Below, piece after piece: positions 25,903-33,459 of a stretch of DNA of 64,000 bases. Source of the stretch: Rhodovastum atsumiense (GTDB taxonomy: Bacteria > Pseudomonadota > Alphaproteobacteria > Acetobacterales > Acetobacteraceae); contig NZ_OW485601.1 in NCBI RefSeq assembly GCF_937425535.1, forward strand, positions 4,633,501 to 4,697,500. Reading direction: 5' to 3'. Positions within the stretch are counted from its first letter, which is position 1. Each line of letters begins with the position of its first letter. The translations under genes and the position numbers were made by a program. The notes beneath the pieces are model-generated. The model did not search any database and was not told the DNA's origin. It saw only the letters and a program-made list of their open reading frames with translations.

Positions 25903-27244
25903 AGCCTGGTGCCGCCATGCGCTTGCCGCCATCGGACACGTTCCGGCCGCGCATCATCTGTTGCTGATCCACGAACTGGAATTGCTGTTCCGCAGCCCTG
26001 GAGGCCGGCTGATGGTGTTCATGCCGCCGGGCTCGGGCAAGAGTTTCTATGCCTCCAGGCTGTTCACGCCGTGGATGTTCGCCCAGGCGGAGCGGCTCGC
26101 CGTCATTGGCGCCTCCAATACCTCGTTGCTGGCCGAGGCGTTCTCGATCGAGGTGCAGGGCTATCTGCGCGCGCATGCGAACTGCCTCGGCGTGGGGGCG
26201 GCGACGCATCCGGCGGCGCGATGGCGGACGACGAATGGCGGGCAGTACCTCGCCGCCGGGGTGGGCAGCGCCATCACCGGCTTTCGCGCCGATGTCATCG
26301 TGATCGACGATCCGGTGACCTCGCGCGAGGAGGCCGACAGTGCGACGCTGCGCGAGAAGGCATGGCAATGGTGGCTGAACGACGTGCGCACGCGGTTGCG
26401 TCCGGGCGGGCGGGTCGCGCTGGTGATGACGCGCTGGCACGAGGACGACCTCGCCGGGCGGCTGCTGCTGCACCAGCCCGATGACTGGCGCGTGGTGCGG
26501 CTGCCGGCGCTGGCCGAGGCCGACGACCCGCTGGGCCGCGTGCCGGGGGCGCCGCTCTGGGGCGATGATGGCTACGGCTATGCCGCTGAACTGAAGCGGG
26601 TACGGGCCGAGTACGAGGCGTCGGGCGACATGCGCGCCTGGTGGGCGCTGTACCAGCAGGAGCCGCGGGCGCCGGAGGGGATGCTGTTCAAGGTCGAGCG
26701 GTTGCAATTGCTGGACATGGTGCCGGAGGGAGCACGGGTCGTGCGTGCCTGGGATCTGGCGGCGACCGCCGAAGGCGCGGGGCGGGATCCCGACTGGACG
26801 GTCGGGGTGAAGCTGGCGCGACTCGGCGATGGCCGCTTTGCGGTGCTGGATGTGGTGCGTGGGCGGGGCGGCCCCGACGCGGTGGAGGCGGCGATCCTCG
26901 GCACGGCCGGGCAGGACGGGCAAGGCGTCACCGTCGGCCTGCCGCAGGACCCAGGGCAGGCCGGCAAGTGGGCGGCGCAATACCTGGTACGCCGGCTGGC
27001 CGGCTTCAGTGTCGCGGTGACGCCGGAGACGGGGGGGAAGGAAACCCGGGCTGGCCCGCTGGCGGCGCAGGTGAACGCCGGTAACGTGGTGCTGCAGCGG
27101 GCGGCGTGGAACCGGCCCTTGATGGAGGAGCTGCGCGACTTTCCCTCCGGCCGCCACGACGATCAGGTGGATGCGTTGTCGCGGGCCTTCGGGATGCTGC
27201 TAACGGCCCCCGCGCCGGCAACGGTGCGGCCGTTTCGGCTATAG
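25826..27244 (+). CDS. terL: Phage terminase large subunit
   Basis: A 472-residue DNA-packaging motor and nuclease. Walker A MPPGSGKS at 66-73, Walker B DVIVIDD at about 156-162 and a coupling-motif-like MTRWHEDD. The C-terminal RNase H-fold nuclease has acidic residues in RAWDLAAT, PDWTVGV and HDDQVDA. All key residues are intact. The start inside terS gives the conserved N-terminus ending in AAHHLLLIHELELL. A family A repeat follows and then a gene on the opposite strand. Confidence 0.92.
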   Translation: MHNSLPSPRDAAETLLARRETRRSLEAWCRHALAAIGHVPAAHHLLLIHELELLFRSPGGRLMVFMPPGSGKSFYASRLFTPWMFAQAERLAVIGASNTSLLAEAFSIEVQGYLRAHANCLGVGAATHPAARWRTTNGGQYLAAGVGSAITGFRADVIVIDDPVTSREEADSATLREKAWQWWLNDVRTRLRPGGRVALVMTRWHEDDLAGRLLLHQPDDWRVVRLPALAEADDPLGRVPGAPLWGDDGYGYAAELKRVRAEYEASGDMRAWWALYQQEPRAPEGMLFKVERLQLLDMVPEGARVVRAWDLAATAEGAGRDPDWTVGVKLARLGDGRFAVLDVVRGRGGPDAVEAAILGTAGQDGQGVTVGLPQDPGQAGKWAAQYLVRRLAGFSVAVTPETGGKETRAGPLAAQVNAGNVVLQRAAWNRPLMEELRDFPSGRHDDQVDALSRAFGMLLTAPAPATVRPFRL

Positions 27245-27248
27245 AAAA

Positions 27249-27317
27249 GCCGCGCAGCGAGAGTGGGGTGCAGGGGCCTTGTGGCCCCTGCCGGGTCCAG
27301 GGCAGAGCCCTGGCCTT
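27249..27317 (+). repeat. Intergenic hairpin repeat, family A (copy 3)
   Basis: CCGCGCAGCG, then GCAGGGGCC-TTGT-GGCCCCTGC and CCAGGGC-AGA-GCCCTGG, filling nearly the whole gap between terL and the convergent propeller gene. It is nearly identical to copies 1 and 4. Confidence 0.7.
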
Positions 27318-27322
27318 GCGCT

Positions 27323-28510
27323 TTACTTGCCGGCGAGGGCCGCCTTCCAGTCGTGAAACACGTCGAGTTCGACGCTGTCCGGGTACCAAAGGTATCCGGG
27401 CGCGTGCCCGCGCTGATCGGTGACGCCGTATTGCCAGATGAATTCCTTGGTCTGGCGGTCGATGACCAGCACGCGCTCGCGGTGGTCGTCGTTGACCAGG
27501 ATATCGCCGGTGGGCAGTTCGACCGCGAGCGAGGGATGGTCGAGCATCTTCTCGCCTTCCTCGGTCACCCGGTATTCCCAGACGATCTTTTTGGTGGCCG
27601 GGTTGAAGATCACGATGCCGCCCGGCTTGACGAAGTCGGCGACGATGATGTTGCCGTCGCTGGCGGCGCGGGCGTCCGAGGGATAGCGCAGATGCGGTCC
27701 GCGGACGCTCCAGACGACATGGCCGTCGGGGGCGAGGCGGGTAATCCAGGCATCGGTGATCTCGGTGACCAGCAGGTCGCCGTTTTCGTAATAATTGATG
27801 TCGTTCGGGTAGACGAAGGTGTTCGGCGGGTCGTGCCGGCAGACGCCGGGCTTGCCCCATTGCGTCAGGGTCTTCGAGGTTTTCGGATCGATGAACAGCA
27901 GGCGGCAGTTGCGGATATCGGCGACGACCATGCGGCCGTCCGGCAGCAGGCGGGCGTCGTCGGGGTAGTTCAGCAGGCCCTCGCCGGTGCCGCGGGTATC
28001 CGGCACGCCGTAGCTCCAGGTCAGGCGGCGGGTTTCGTAGTCGATGAAGTGGATGTCGTAGTTGTCCTCTTCATTGACCACCAGCGTCTTGCCATCCGTG
28101 GAGAAATTCACGTCGTCGTTACCGCGGTAGATCTTCAGCAACGGCGAGGGGAACTCCCAGACAATGCGCTTGTCGGGCGTGACTTCCAGCAGCCGGTTGT
28201 TGCGCCGGTCGGCGATGATGATCGGCCAGGGCAGCGGCTTGCCCCAGGAGGGCACCGGATTCGCGCGCGTGCCGGTCACCGGCGGCGGCGGCGGCAGTTC
28301 CACGCCGCTGGAGACGATGCCGGCGCCGGTCATTTCCTCGGTCACCTGGACCGGGCGCGCCTTCGGCTTCGCCGGCTGGTCGGCGGCGGGCTTGTCGGGC
28401 GCGGCCTTGGGCGGCTCGGCGGCGCTGGCGCCGAGGCTGACCGCGAGGCAGGTGGCGGCCAGCAGGGCCAGGCGCCAGGGCAGGGTGCGAGCAAGGCGGG
28501 ACGACATCAC
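27323..28510 (-). CDS. Exported NHL/PQQ-like beta-propeller protein inserted between terL and portal
   Basis: 395 residues. A signal peptide (LALLAATCLAVSLGASA) and a Pro/Lys-rich linker precede a propeller of about six repeats. Each repeat has an 'NNRLLEVTPD / GGIVIFNPAT / RERVLVIDR' strand followed by a 'W-x-Y/F' strand (IVWEF, LTWSYGV, IVWEYRV, FIWQYGV). Similar folds occur in NHL and arylsulfotransferase-like proteins, but no catalytic site is evident. It is on the strand opposite to the phage genes, with its own upstream gap (28511-28702), so it looks like a separately transcribed cargo gene. Confidence 0.75.
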   Translation of the reverse strand: MMSSRLARTLPWRLALLAATCLAVSLGASAAEPPKAAPDKPAADQPAKPKARPVQVTEEMTGAGIVSSGVELPPPPPVTGTRANPVPSWGKPLPWPIIIADRRNNRLLEVTPDKRIVWEFPSPLLKIYRGNDDVNFSTDGKTLVVNEEDNYDIHFIDYETRRLTWSYGVPDTRGTGEGLLNYPDDARLLPDGRMVVADIRNCRLLFIDPKTSKTLTQWGKPGVCRHDPPNTFVYPNDINYYENGDLLVTEITDAWITRLAPDGHVVWSVRGPHLRYPSDARAASDGNIIVADFVKPGGIVIFNPATKKIVWEYRVTEEGEKMLDHPSLAVELPTGDILVNDDHRERVLVIDRQTKEFIWQYGVTDQRGHAPGYLWYPDSVELDVFHDWKAALAGK

Positions 28511-28702
28511 CGATCTCCTTGACGCCGCGGTCGTACGCGGCTTCGAGCCGTCCCATAACGAGGCGCAGGGGGCGCGTGCAACGCCTTCCGCGCGGGGCCG
28601 CCGCGCGTCCGTTGCAGTTCCATGACAAGACCGCCCGCCCGGGTTGCTTGCGTACTGGCAAGGAAATACCGCGCCGGCGGCGATGATCGCATGTGAGGAC
28701 GC

Positions 28703-30079
28703 ATGAGCTCAGCTCCTGACCCGGGTCCGGCTTCCGATGTCCGCATGCCCTCCGCCCAGGTCGCGGAAATGGCGGCGGACTGGGGGCTGGTCGACACCCT
28801 GCTGGGCGGCACCCGCGCGATGCGGCGGGCCGGACGGCGCTATCTGCCGCAATGGCCGGCCGAGGACGACGCCAGCTACCAGGCGCGGCTGGCCAGCGCG
28901 ACGCTGTTCCCGGCCTATGCCCGCACCGTTTCCGTGCTGGCCGGCAAGCCCTTCGGCAAGCCGCTGACCATCGGCGAGGACGTGCCGCAGCGGCTGCGAC
29001 CCTGGCTGGAGGACGTCGACCTGCAGGGACGCAACCTGCACAGCTTTGCCGCCGAGATCTGCGTCAACGCGCTCTCGCACGGCCTGTGCGGCATCCTGGT
29101 GGATTGCCCGCCGAATCGCGGGGCGCGCAGCGTGGCGGAGGAACGGGCGGCCGGGATCCGGCCCTACATGGTGCATGTCCGCCCTGGCAGCATCCTGGGC
29201 TGGCGCACCCGGGCACATGGCGCGGCGACGCAGCTTGCCCAGTTGCGGCTGCTGGAATGCGTGGAGGAGGAGGATGGGCCGTTCACCGCGCGCGAAGTGG
29301 AGCAGGTGCGGGTGCTGGAGCCCGGGCGCTGGGCGGTGTACCGCCGGCAGGTGGTGGACGGCGCCGAAGCCTGGCGGATCCACGAAGAGGGCACGACCAC
29401 CCTGCCGGTGATCCCCTTCGTGCCGGTCTACGGGCGGCGGCGCGGGTTCATGCTCGGCGCGCCGCCGATGCTGGAACTGGCGCACGCCAATGTCGAGCAC
29501 TGGCAGAACAAGTCCGACCAGCAGACCATCCTGCACGTTGCTCGAGTGCCGCTGTTGTTTGCGCGCGGGTTGGGGGATGCGCAGATCACCGTCGGGGCGA
29601 ATTCACTGATCCAGACCGGGTCGGAAACCGCCGAACTGCGCTATGTCGAGCATTCGGGCGCGGCAATCGAGGCCGGGCGGCGCTCGCTGCTGGATCTCGA
29701 GGACCGGATGCGGCAGACCGGCGCCGAATTGCTGGTGATCAGGCCAGGCAACACCACCGAGGCACAGACCATCGCCGATAACGAGCAGGGCATGTGCGAC
29801 CTGCAGCGCATCATGCAGGCGGTGGAGGACAGCCTCGATACCGCCCTGGCCCTGATGGCGCGGTGGGTGGGCGAGAAAGATGGCGGGCACGTCAGCATCT
29901 ATCGCGACTTCGGCGCGGCGACACTGGCGGAGGCGAGCGCCAGCCTGCTGTTCCAGATGCAGTCCGCCGGCGCGCTGAGCCACCAGACGCTGCTGGGGGA
30001 ACTGAAGCGCCGCGGCATCCTCTCGCCCGATATCGAGGTCGCGACGGAAATCGCACGGGCACAGGCGCAGGCACGATAA
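28703..30079 (+). CDS. Phage portal protein (DUF4055-like)
   Basis: 458 residues. The order terminase-portal-scaffold-coat and the sequence pattern (LASATLFPAYARTVSVLAGKPF near the N-terminus, a helical NVEHWQNKSDQQTILHVA core and a RPGNTTEAQTIADNEQ region) fit portals that form the dodecameric DNA channel. ATG 28703 is preceded by TGAGGA. The family label rests on memory of DUF4055 portals. Confidence 0.8.
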   Translation: MSSAPDPGPASDVRMPSAQVAEMAADWGLVDTLLGGTRAMRRAGRRYLPQWPAEDDASYQARLASATLFPAYARTVSVLAGKPFGKPLTIGEDVPQRLRPWLEDVDLQGRNLHSFAAEICVNALSHGLCGILVDCPPNRGARSVAEERAAGIRPYMVHVRPGSILGWRTRAHGAATQLAQLRLLECVEEEDGPFTAREVEQVRVLEPGRWAVYRRQVVDGAEAWRIHEEGTTTLPVIPFVPVYGRRRGFMLGAPPMLELAHANVEHWQNKSDQQTILHVARVPLLFARGLGDAQITVGANSLIQTGSETAELRYVEHSGAAIEAGRRSLLDLEDRMRQTGAELLVIRPGNTTEAQTIADNEQGMCDLQRIMQAVEDSLDTALALMARWVGEKDGGHVSIYRDFGAATLAEASASLLFQMQSAGALSHQTLLGELKRRGILSPDIEVATEIARAQAQAR

Positions 30080-30106
30080 CCGGCCGCATGGCCGTGAAAG
30101 CAATCC

Positions 30107-30859
30107 ATGAAGCTGAAACTGGACGATGCCGGGCACGTGGTCGTGTCCGACGGCAGGCCGGTCTTCCTGGCCGAGGACGGCAAGGAAGTCGCCTTCGATT
30201 ACGCGGCGACGCTCGCGACCATCTCGCGGCTGAACGGCGAGGCACGCGGGCTGAAGGAACGCGCCGAGGCGGCCGAGACGCGGCTGCGGCACTTCGACGG
30301 CATTGAGGACGCCGACACGGCACGCCGGGCGCTGCAGACGCTGCGCAACCTCGATGCCAAGAAGCTGATCGACGCCGGCGAGGCGGAGCGGGTGCGGGCC
30401 GAGGCGGTCAAGGCCGTCGAAGCCGCCTACCGGCCGGTGGTCGGCGAGCGCGACACGCTGCGCGCGGCGCTGGTGGACGAGAAGATCGGCGGCGCCTTCG
30501 GCCGCTCCCGCTTCATCGCCGAGCGGCTGGCGATCCCGGCCGACCTCGCGCGCGCCGCCTTCGGCACGGCTTTCGCGCTGGAAGAGGGGCGGATCGTCGC
30601 CACCGACCGCAGCGGCAACCGGATCTTCTCGCGCGCCCGGCCGGGCGAGCCGGCGGATTTCGACGAGGCGCTGGAAACGCTGGTGGACGCGTATCCGCAT
30701 CGCGACAGCATCCTCAAGGGAAGCGGCGCGTCCGGGGGAGGGGCCGCCGCCGCCGGTCCTTCCGCGTCCGGACGGCACAGCATGACCCGCGCACAGTTCG
30801 ACGCATTGGCCCCGGCCGCAAAGATCGCGGCGGCACGGGACTGCACGATCGTCGACTGA
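30107..30859 (+). CDS. Putative phage scaffolding protein
   Basis: 250 residues, acidic and mainly helical. A coiled-coil stretch (LNGEARGLKERAEAAETRLRH..) spans about 40-115, followed by a small domain and a Gly/Ala/Ser-rich linker before a short C-terminal helix (MTRAQFDALAPAAKIAAA). Position directly before the coat gene and this composition fit an internal scaffold. No protease motif is seen. A family B repeat separates it from the coat gene. Confidence 0.65.
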   Translation: MKLKLDDAGHVVVSDGRPVFLAEDGKEVAFDYAATLATISRLNGEARGLKERAEAAETRLRHFDGIEDADTARRALQTLRNLDAKKLIDAGEAERVRAEAVKAVEAAYRPVVGERDTLRAALVDEKIGGAFGRSRFIAERLAIPADLARAAFGTAFALEEGRIVATDRSGNRIFSRARPGEPADFDEALETLVDAYPHRDSILKGSGASGGGAAAAGPSASGRHSMTRAQFDALAPAAKIAAARDCTIVD

Positions 30860-30866
30860 TGCCGTT

Positions 30867-30943
30867 GGCGGGGCGTTGCCCCGCGCCCCACCAGGAGGCT
30901 TTGCCTCCTGGACCTCCACCAAGGGCGAAGCCCTTGGAACCCG
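30867..30943 (+). repeat. Intergenic three-hairpin repeat, family B (copy 1)
   Basis: Three consecutive hairpins: GGGGC-GTT-GCCCC, CCAGGAGGC-TTT-GCCTCCTGG and CCAAGGGC-GAA-GCCCTTGG, then AACCC. It fills the gap between the scaffold stop and the ribosome site of the coat gene. A second copy is at 48190. Confidence 0.7.
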
Positions 30944-30971
30944 ATATTTTCCCTGCTGCTTGGAGGCAGAC

Positions 30972-32126
30972 TTGGCCAATACCCTGACCAACCTGATCCC
31001 GACCATCTACGAGGCACTCGACGTCGTCTCGCGCGAAATGGTCGGGTTCATCCCCGCCGTCACCCGCAACGTCTCGGCCGAGCGCGCCGCGCTCAACCAG
31101 TCGATCCTGGTGCCGGTGACGCAGGCGCAGGCAGCGGCGGACAACACGCCGGCGGTGATGCCGCCGAATACCGGCGACCAGACCATCGGATCGGTCGCCA
31201 TGACCATCAGCCGGTCCAAGCACGTGCCGATCCGCTGGAACGGCGAGGAACAACTCGGCCTCGCTTCGAGCGGGATGTTCCGCACGGTGCTCGGGCAACA
31301 GTTCCAGCAGGCGTTCCGCACCCTGGTCAACCTGATCGAGGCCGACCTGTTCACCGCCGCCTACCAGGGCGCCTCGCGTGCCTGGGGCAACGCCGGCACC
31401 GCCCCCTTCGCCACCGCCTCCGATCTTTCCGATCTTGCACAACTGCGCAAGGTCCTCGACGACAACGGTGCGCCGCAGACCGACCTGCAGCTCGTGCTCG
31501 GCTCGGCCGCGGTCGCCAACCTGCGCGGGCGGCAGTCGCTGCTGCTGAAGGTCAGCGAGGCCGGATCCGCCGCGCTGCTGCGCCACGGCGCGATCACCGA
31601 ACTGCCGCTCGAGGGCTTCGAACTGCACAACTCCAACGCCATCCAACTGGTGGCGAAGGGCACCGGCTCGGGCTACGTCACCTCCGGCGCGACCGCCCCG
31701 GGCGTGGGCAGCATCGCGCTGGCCAGTGGCACCGGCACGGTGAATGCCGGCGACATCGTGACCTTCGCCGCCGACACCGTGAACAAATACGTGGTCAATG
31801 CCGGCATCGCCGCCCCCGGCACGATCGGCATCGGCGCCCCGGGCGCGCTGGTCACCATTCCGACCGGCAATGCGGTGACGGTGGGGGCGAACTACACGCC
31901 GAACGTGGCTTTCTCGCGCTCGGCGGTGCAACTGATCACCCGCATGCCGGCGCGGCCGGAAAACGGCGACATGGCCGAGGATGTGATGACAGTGCAGGAC
32001 CCGGTCTCGGGACTTGCCTTCGAGGTCAGCGAATACCGGCAGTTCCGGCAGACCAGCTACCATGTCGCGATCGCCTGGGGGGTGGCGAACCTCAAGCCGA
32101 ACCACACCGCCATCCTGATCGGGTGA
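30972..32126 (+). CDS. Major capsid protein, P22 coat family
   Basis: 384 residues from a TTG start at 30972 with TGGAGG 5 nt upstream. This gives the N-terminus MANTLTNLIPTIYEALDVVS, which matches what I recall of P22-type coat proteins. The only upstream ATG (30876) would translate the repeat. The body contains SRSKHVPIRWNGEEQLGL, then an insertion-like Gly/Ala/Thr-rich domain (GSGYVTSGATAPGVGS, about 240-320), and ends in VANLKPNHTAILIG. It forms the capsid shell. An unusual start codon for a highly expressed protein. Confidence 0.85.
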   Translation: MANTLTNLIPTIYEALDVVSREMVGFIPAVTRNVSAERAALNQSILVPVTQAQAAADNTPAVMPPNTGDQTIGSVAMTISRSKHVPIRWNGEEQLGLASSGMFRTVLGQQFQQAFRTLVNLIEADLFTAAYQGASRAWGNAGTAPFATASDLSDLAQLRKVLDDNGAPQTDLQLVLGSAAVANLRGRQSLLLKVSEAGSAALLRHGAITELPLEGFELHNSNAIQLVAKGTGSGYVTSGATAPGVGSIALASGTGTVNAGDIVTFAADTVNKYVVNAGIAAPGTIGIGAPGALVTIPTGNAVTVGANYTPNVAFSRSAVQLITRMPARPENGDMAEDVMTVQDPVSGLAFEVSEYRQFRQTSYHVAIAWGVANLKPNHTAILIG

Positions 32127-32129
32127 GCC

Positions 32130-32345
32130 ATGGCCGCTTGTGAGGGCGGCAGCAGGCGCGGCAGGCGGAAGGCACCACCGGCGGAGGCGGCTTCGTCCGG
32201 CCTCCGTCCGGAGGAGGCCGGGCCGGAGCGGGCACCCGATCCGCCGACCGGCCTGGTGGAGGTGGCGAAGGCAGGTGGGCGGCTGCTGGTGCATCCGGCG
32301 ACGCTGCACGCCCATCTCGCCGCCGGATGGAGGCAGGTGCGATGA
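32130..32345 (+). CDS. Small phage head-region protein
   Basis: 71 residues. A basic, Pro-rich first half and a conserved-looking second half (GLVEVAKAGGRLLVHPATLHAHLAAGW). It starts 3 nt after the coat stop and overlaps the next gene as ATGA. No known function. Confidence 0.55.
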   Translation: MAACEGGSRRGRRKAPPAEAASSGLRPEEAGPERAPDPPTGLVEVAKAGGRLLVHPATLHAHLAAGWRQVR

Positions 32346-32734
32346 CGCTGACCGCACAACAGCTCGCCGATGTCCGCCACTACATGGGCTATTCGGTGGC
32401 CGGTGACGCGGCCTCGCGGCCGTGGGGGGAGCCGGCTTATTCGGGTGCCTCCGGCATGGGGATGTCGCTTGAATACCGGCTCGCGCACCTTTCCGCCGAG
32501 GAGGAGGCGCGGCTCGCCGGCTTCTTCCTGGCCAGCCTCGCGGCGCGCGAGCGCGACATCCAGGATGCGGCCGCGACACTGGACACCGCGGCGGCGGCGG
32601 CATGGAACCGCAACCCGAACGAGATCGCCGAGCGGCGCGCCCTGTTCACGGCTCTGCGGCTGGATCTGTGCCGGTTCCTCGGCTTTCCGCCCGGATCGGG
32701 TCTGGCGACGGGCAACAGGCTGGTCCGGGGATAG
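32342..32734 (+). CDS. Putative head-tail connector protein
   Basis: 130 residues, mostly helical. It starts MTLTAQQLADVRHYMGYSV, has EYRLAHLSAEEEARLAGFF mid-protein, and ends with LDLCRFLGFPPGSGLATGNRLVRG. Position after the coat gene and the size fit adaptor proteins; this is inference from order. ATG 32342 overlaps the previous stop; ATG 32327 is also in frame. Confidence 0.6.
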   Translation: MTLTAQQLADVRHYMGYSVAGDAASRPWGEPAYSGASGMGMSLEYRLAHLSAEEEARLAGFFLASLAARERDIQDAAATLDTAAAAAWNRNPNEIAERRALFTALRLDLCRFLGFPPGSGLATGNRLVRG

Positions 32735-32772
32735 GCCATGTCCGAATCCACAAACGCGTGAAGGGGCATCGG

Positions 32773-33459
32773 ATGCCGACATTGACGCTGCCGAAGGCAG
32801 GGATCGTGTTGTCCGGGGAGAGGTCGCCGCTGTGCTGGCCGGACAAGGCCCCGGGAACGATCGATGACCACACGCTGGATCTGTCGGCCTGGATCGGGGG
32901 GACAAGTGTCGCCGCGGCGCGGGTCGCGGTGACGGTGAAGCCGACCTCGCTGGCGCTGATGTCGCTGTCCCTGACATCGGATTCGGTGACGCTGCGCCTG
33001 GGCGGCGGCGAGGCCAATTCCGACCAGACGCTGGTGTGGACCATTCTCGCCGGCGACGGGCGGCGGCTTGACGTGGCAACGCCGCTGCACGTGGACGCCA
33101 CCCCCGCGGCGGCGCCCGTCACGGTGCCGTCGCGGCCGGCGGTGACATGCCTGCCGCAATCGCTCGGCTGCGCGCCCCCCGGCGCGCTGTTCGCCAACGG
33201 CACCTACATCGCCGTCGCTCCGACGGCCTCGGGGTCCGTCTACATCGACGGCACCATGATCGCGGTCGCGCTGGGCCTGGCCAGCGGCGACGAACTGCCG
33301 ACCAGCCCCGACGGGCTGGCCCCCGGCGCGTTCTGGCGCAACGGCTCCTACATCAATGTGGTGCCGCAACCTGCCGTGGAGTCCAATCTTCCGACCAGCC
33401 CCGACGGGCTGGCCTCTGGTTCTCTCTGGCTGAATGGGAATCTGATATGCGTCGCCTGA
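32773..33459 (+). CDS. Phage protein with C-terminal 'SPDGL...NG' repeats
   Basis: 228 residues. The first 130 residues look like beta-sandwich (VAVTVKPTSLALMSLSLTS). The C-terminal part repeats a motif three times: APPGALFANGTYIAV, LPTSPDGLAPGAFWRNGSYINVV and LPTSPDGLASGSLWLNGNLICVA. Such repeats suggest a trimeric fibre or decoration element. ATG 32773 is at the end of a non-coding-like upstream stretch. It overlaps the tailspike start by 13 nt. Confidence 0.6.
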   Translation: MPTLTLPKAGIVLSGERSPLCWPDKAPGTIDDHTLDLSAWIGGTSVAAARVAVTVKPTSLALMSLSLTSDSVTLRLGGGEANSDQTLVWTILAGDGRRLDVATPLHVDATPAAAPVTVPSRPAVTCLPQSLGCAPPGALFANGTYIAVAPTASGSVYIDGTMIAVALGLASGDELPTSPDGLAPGAFWRNGSYINVVPQPAVESNLPTSPDGLASGSLWLNGNLICVA

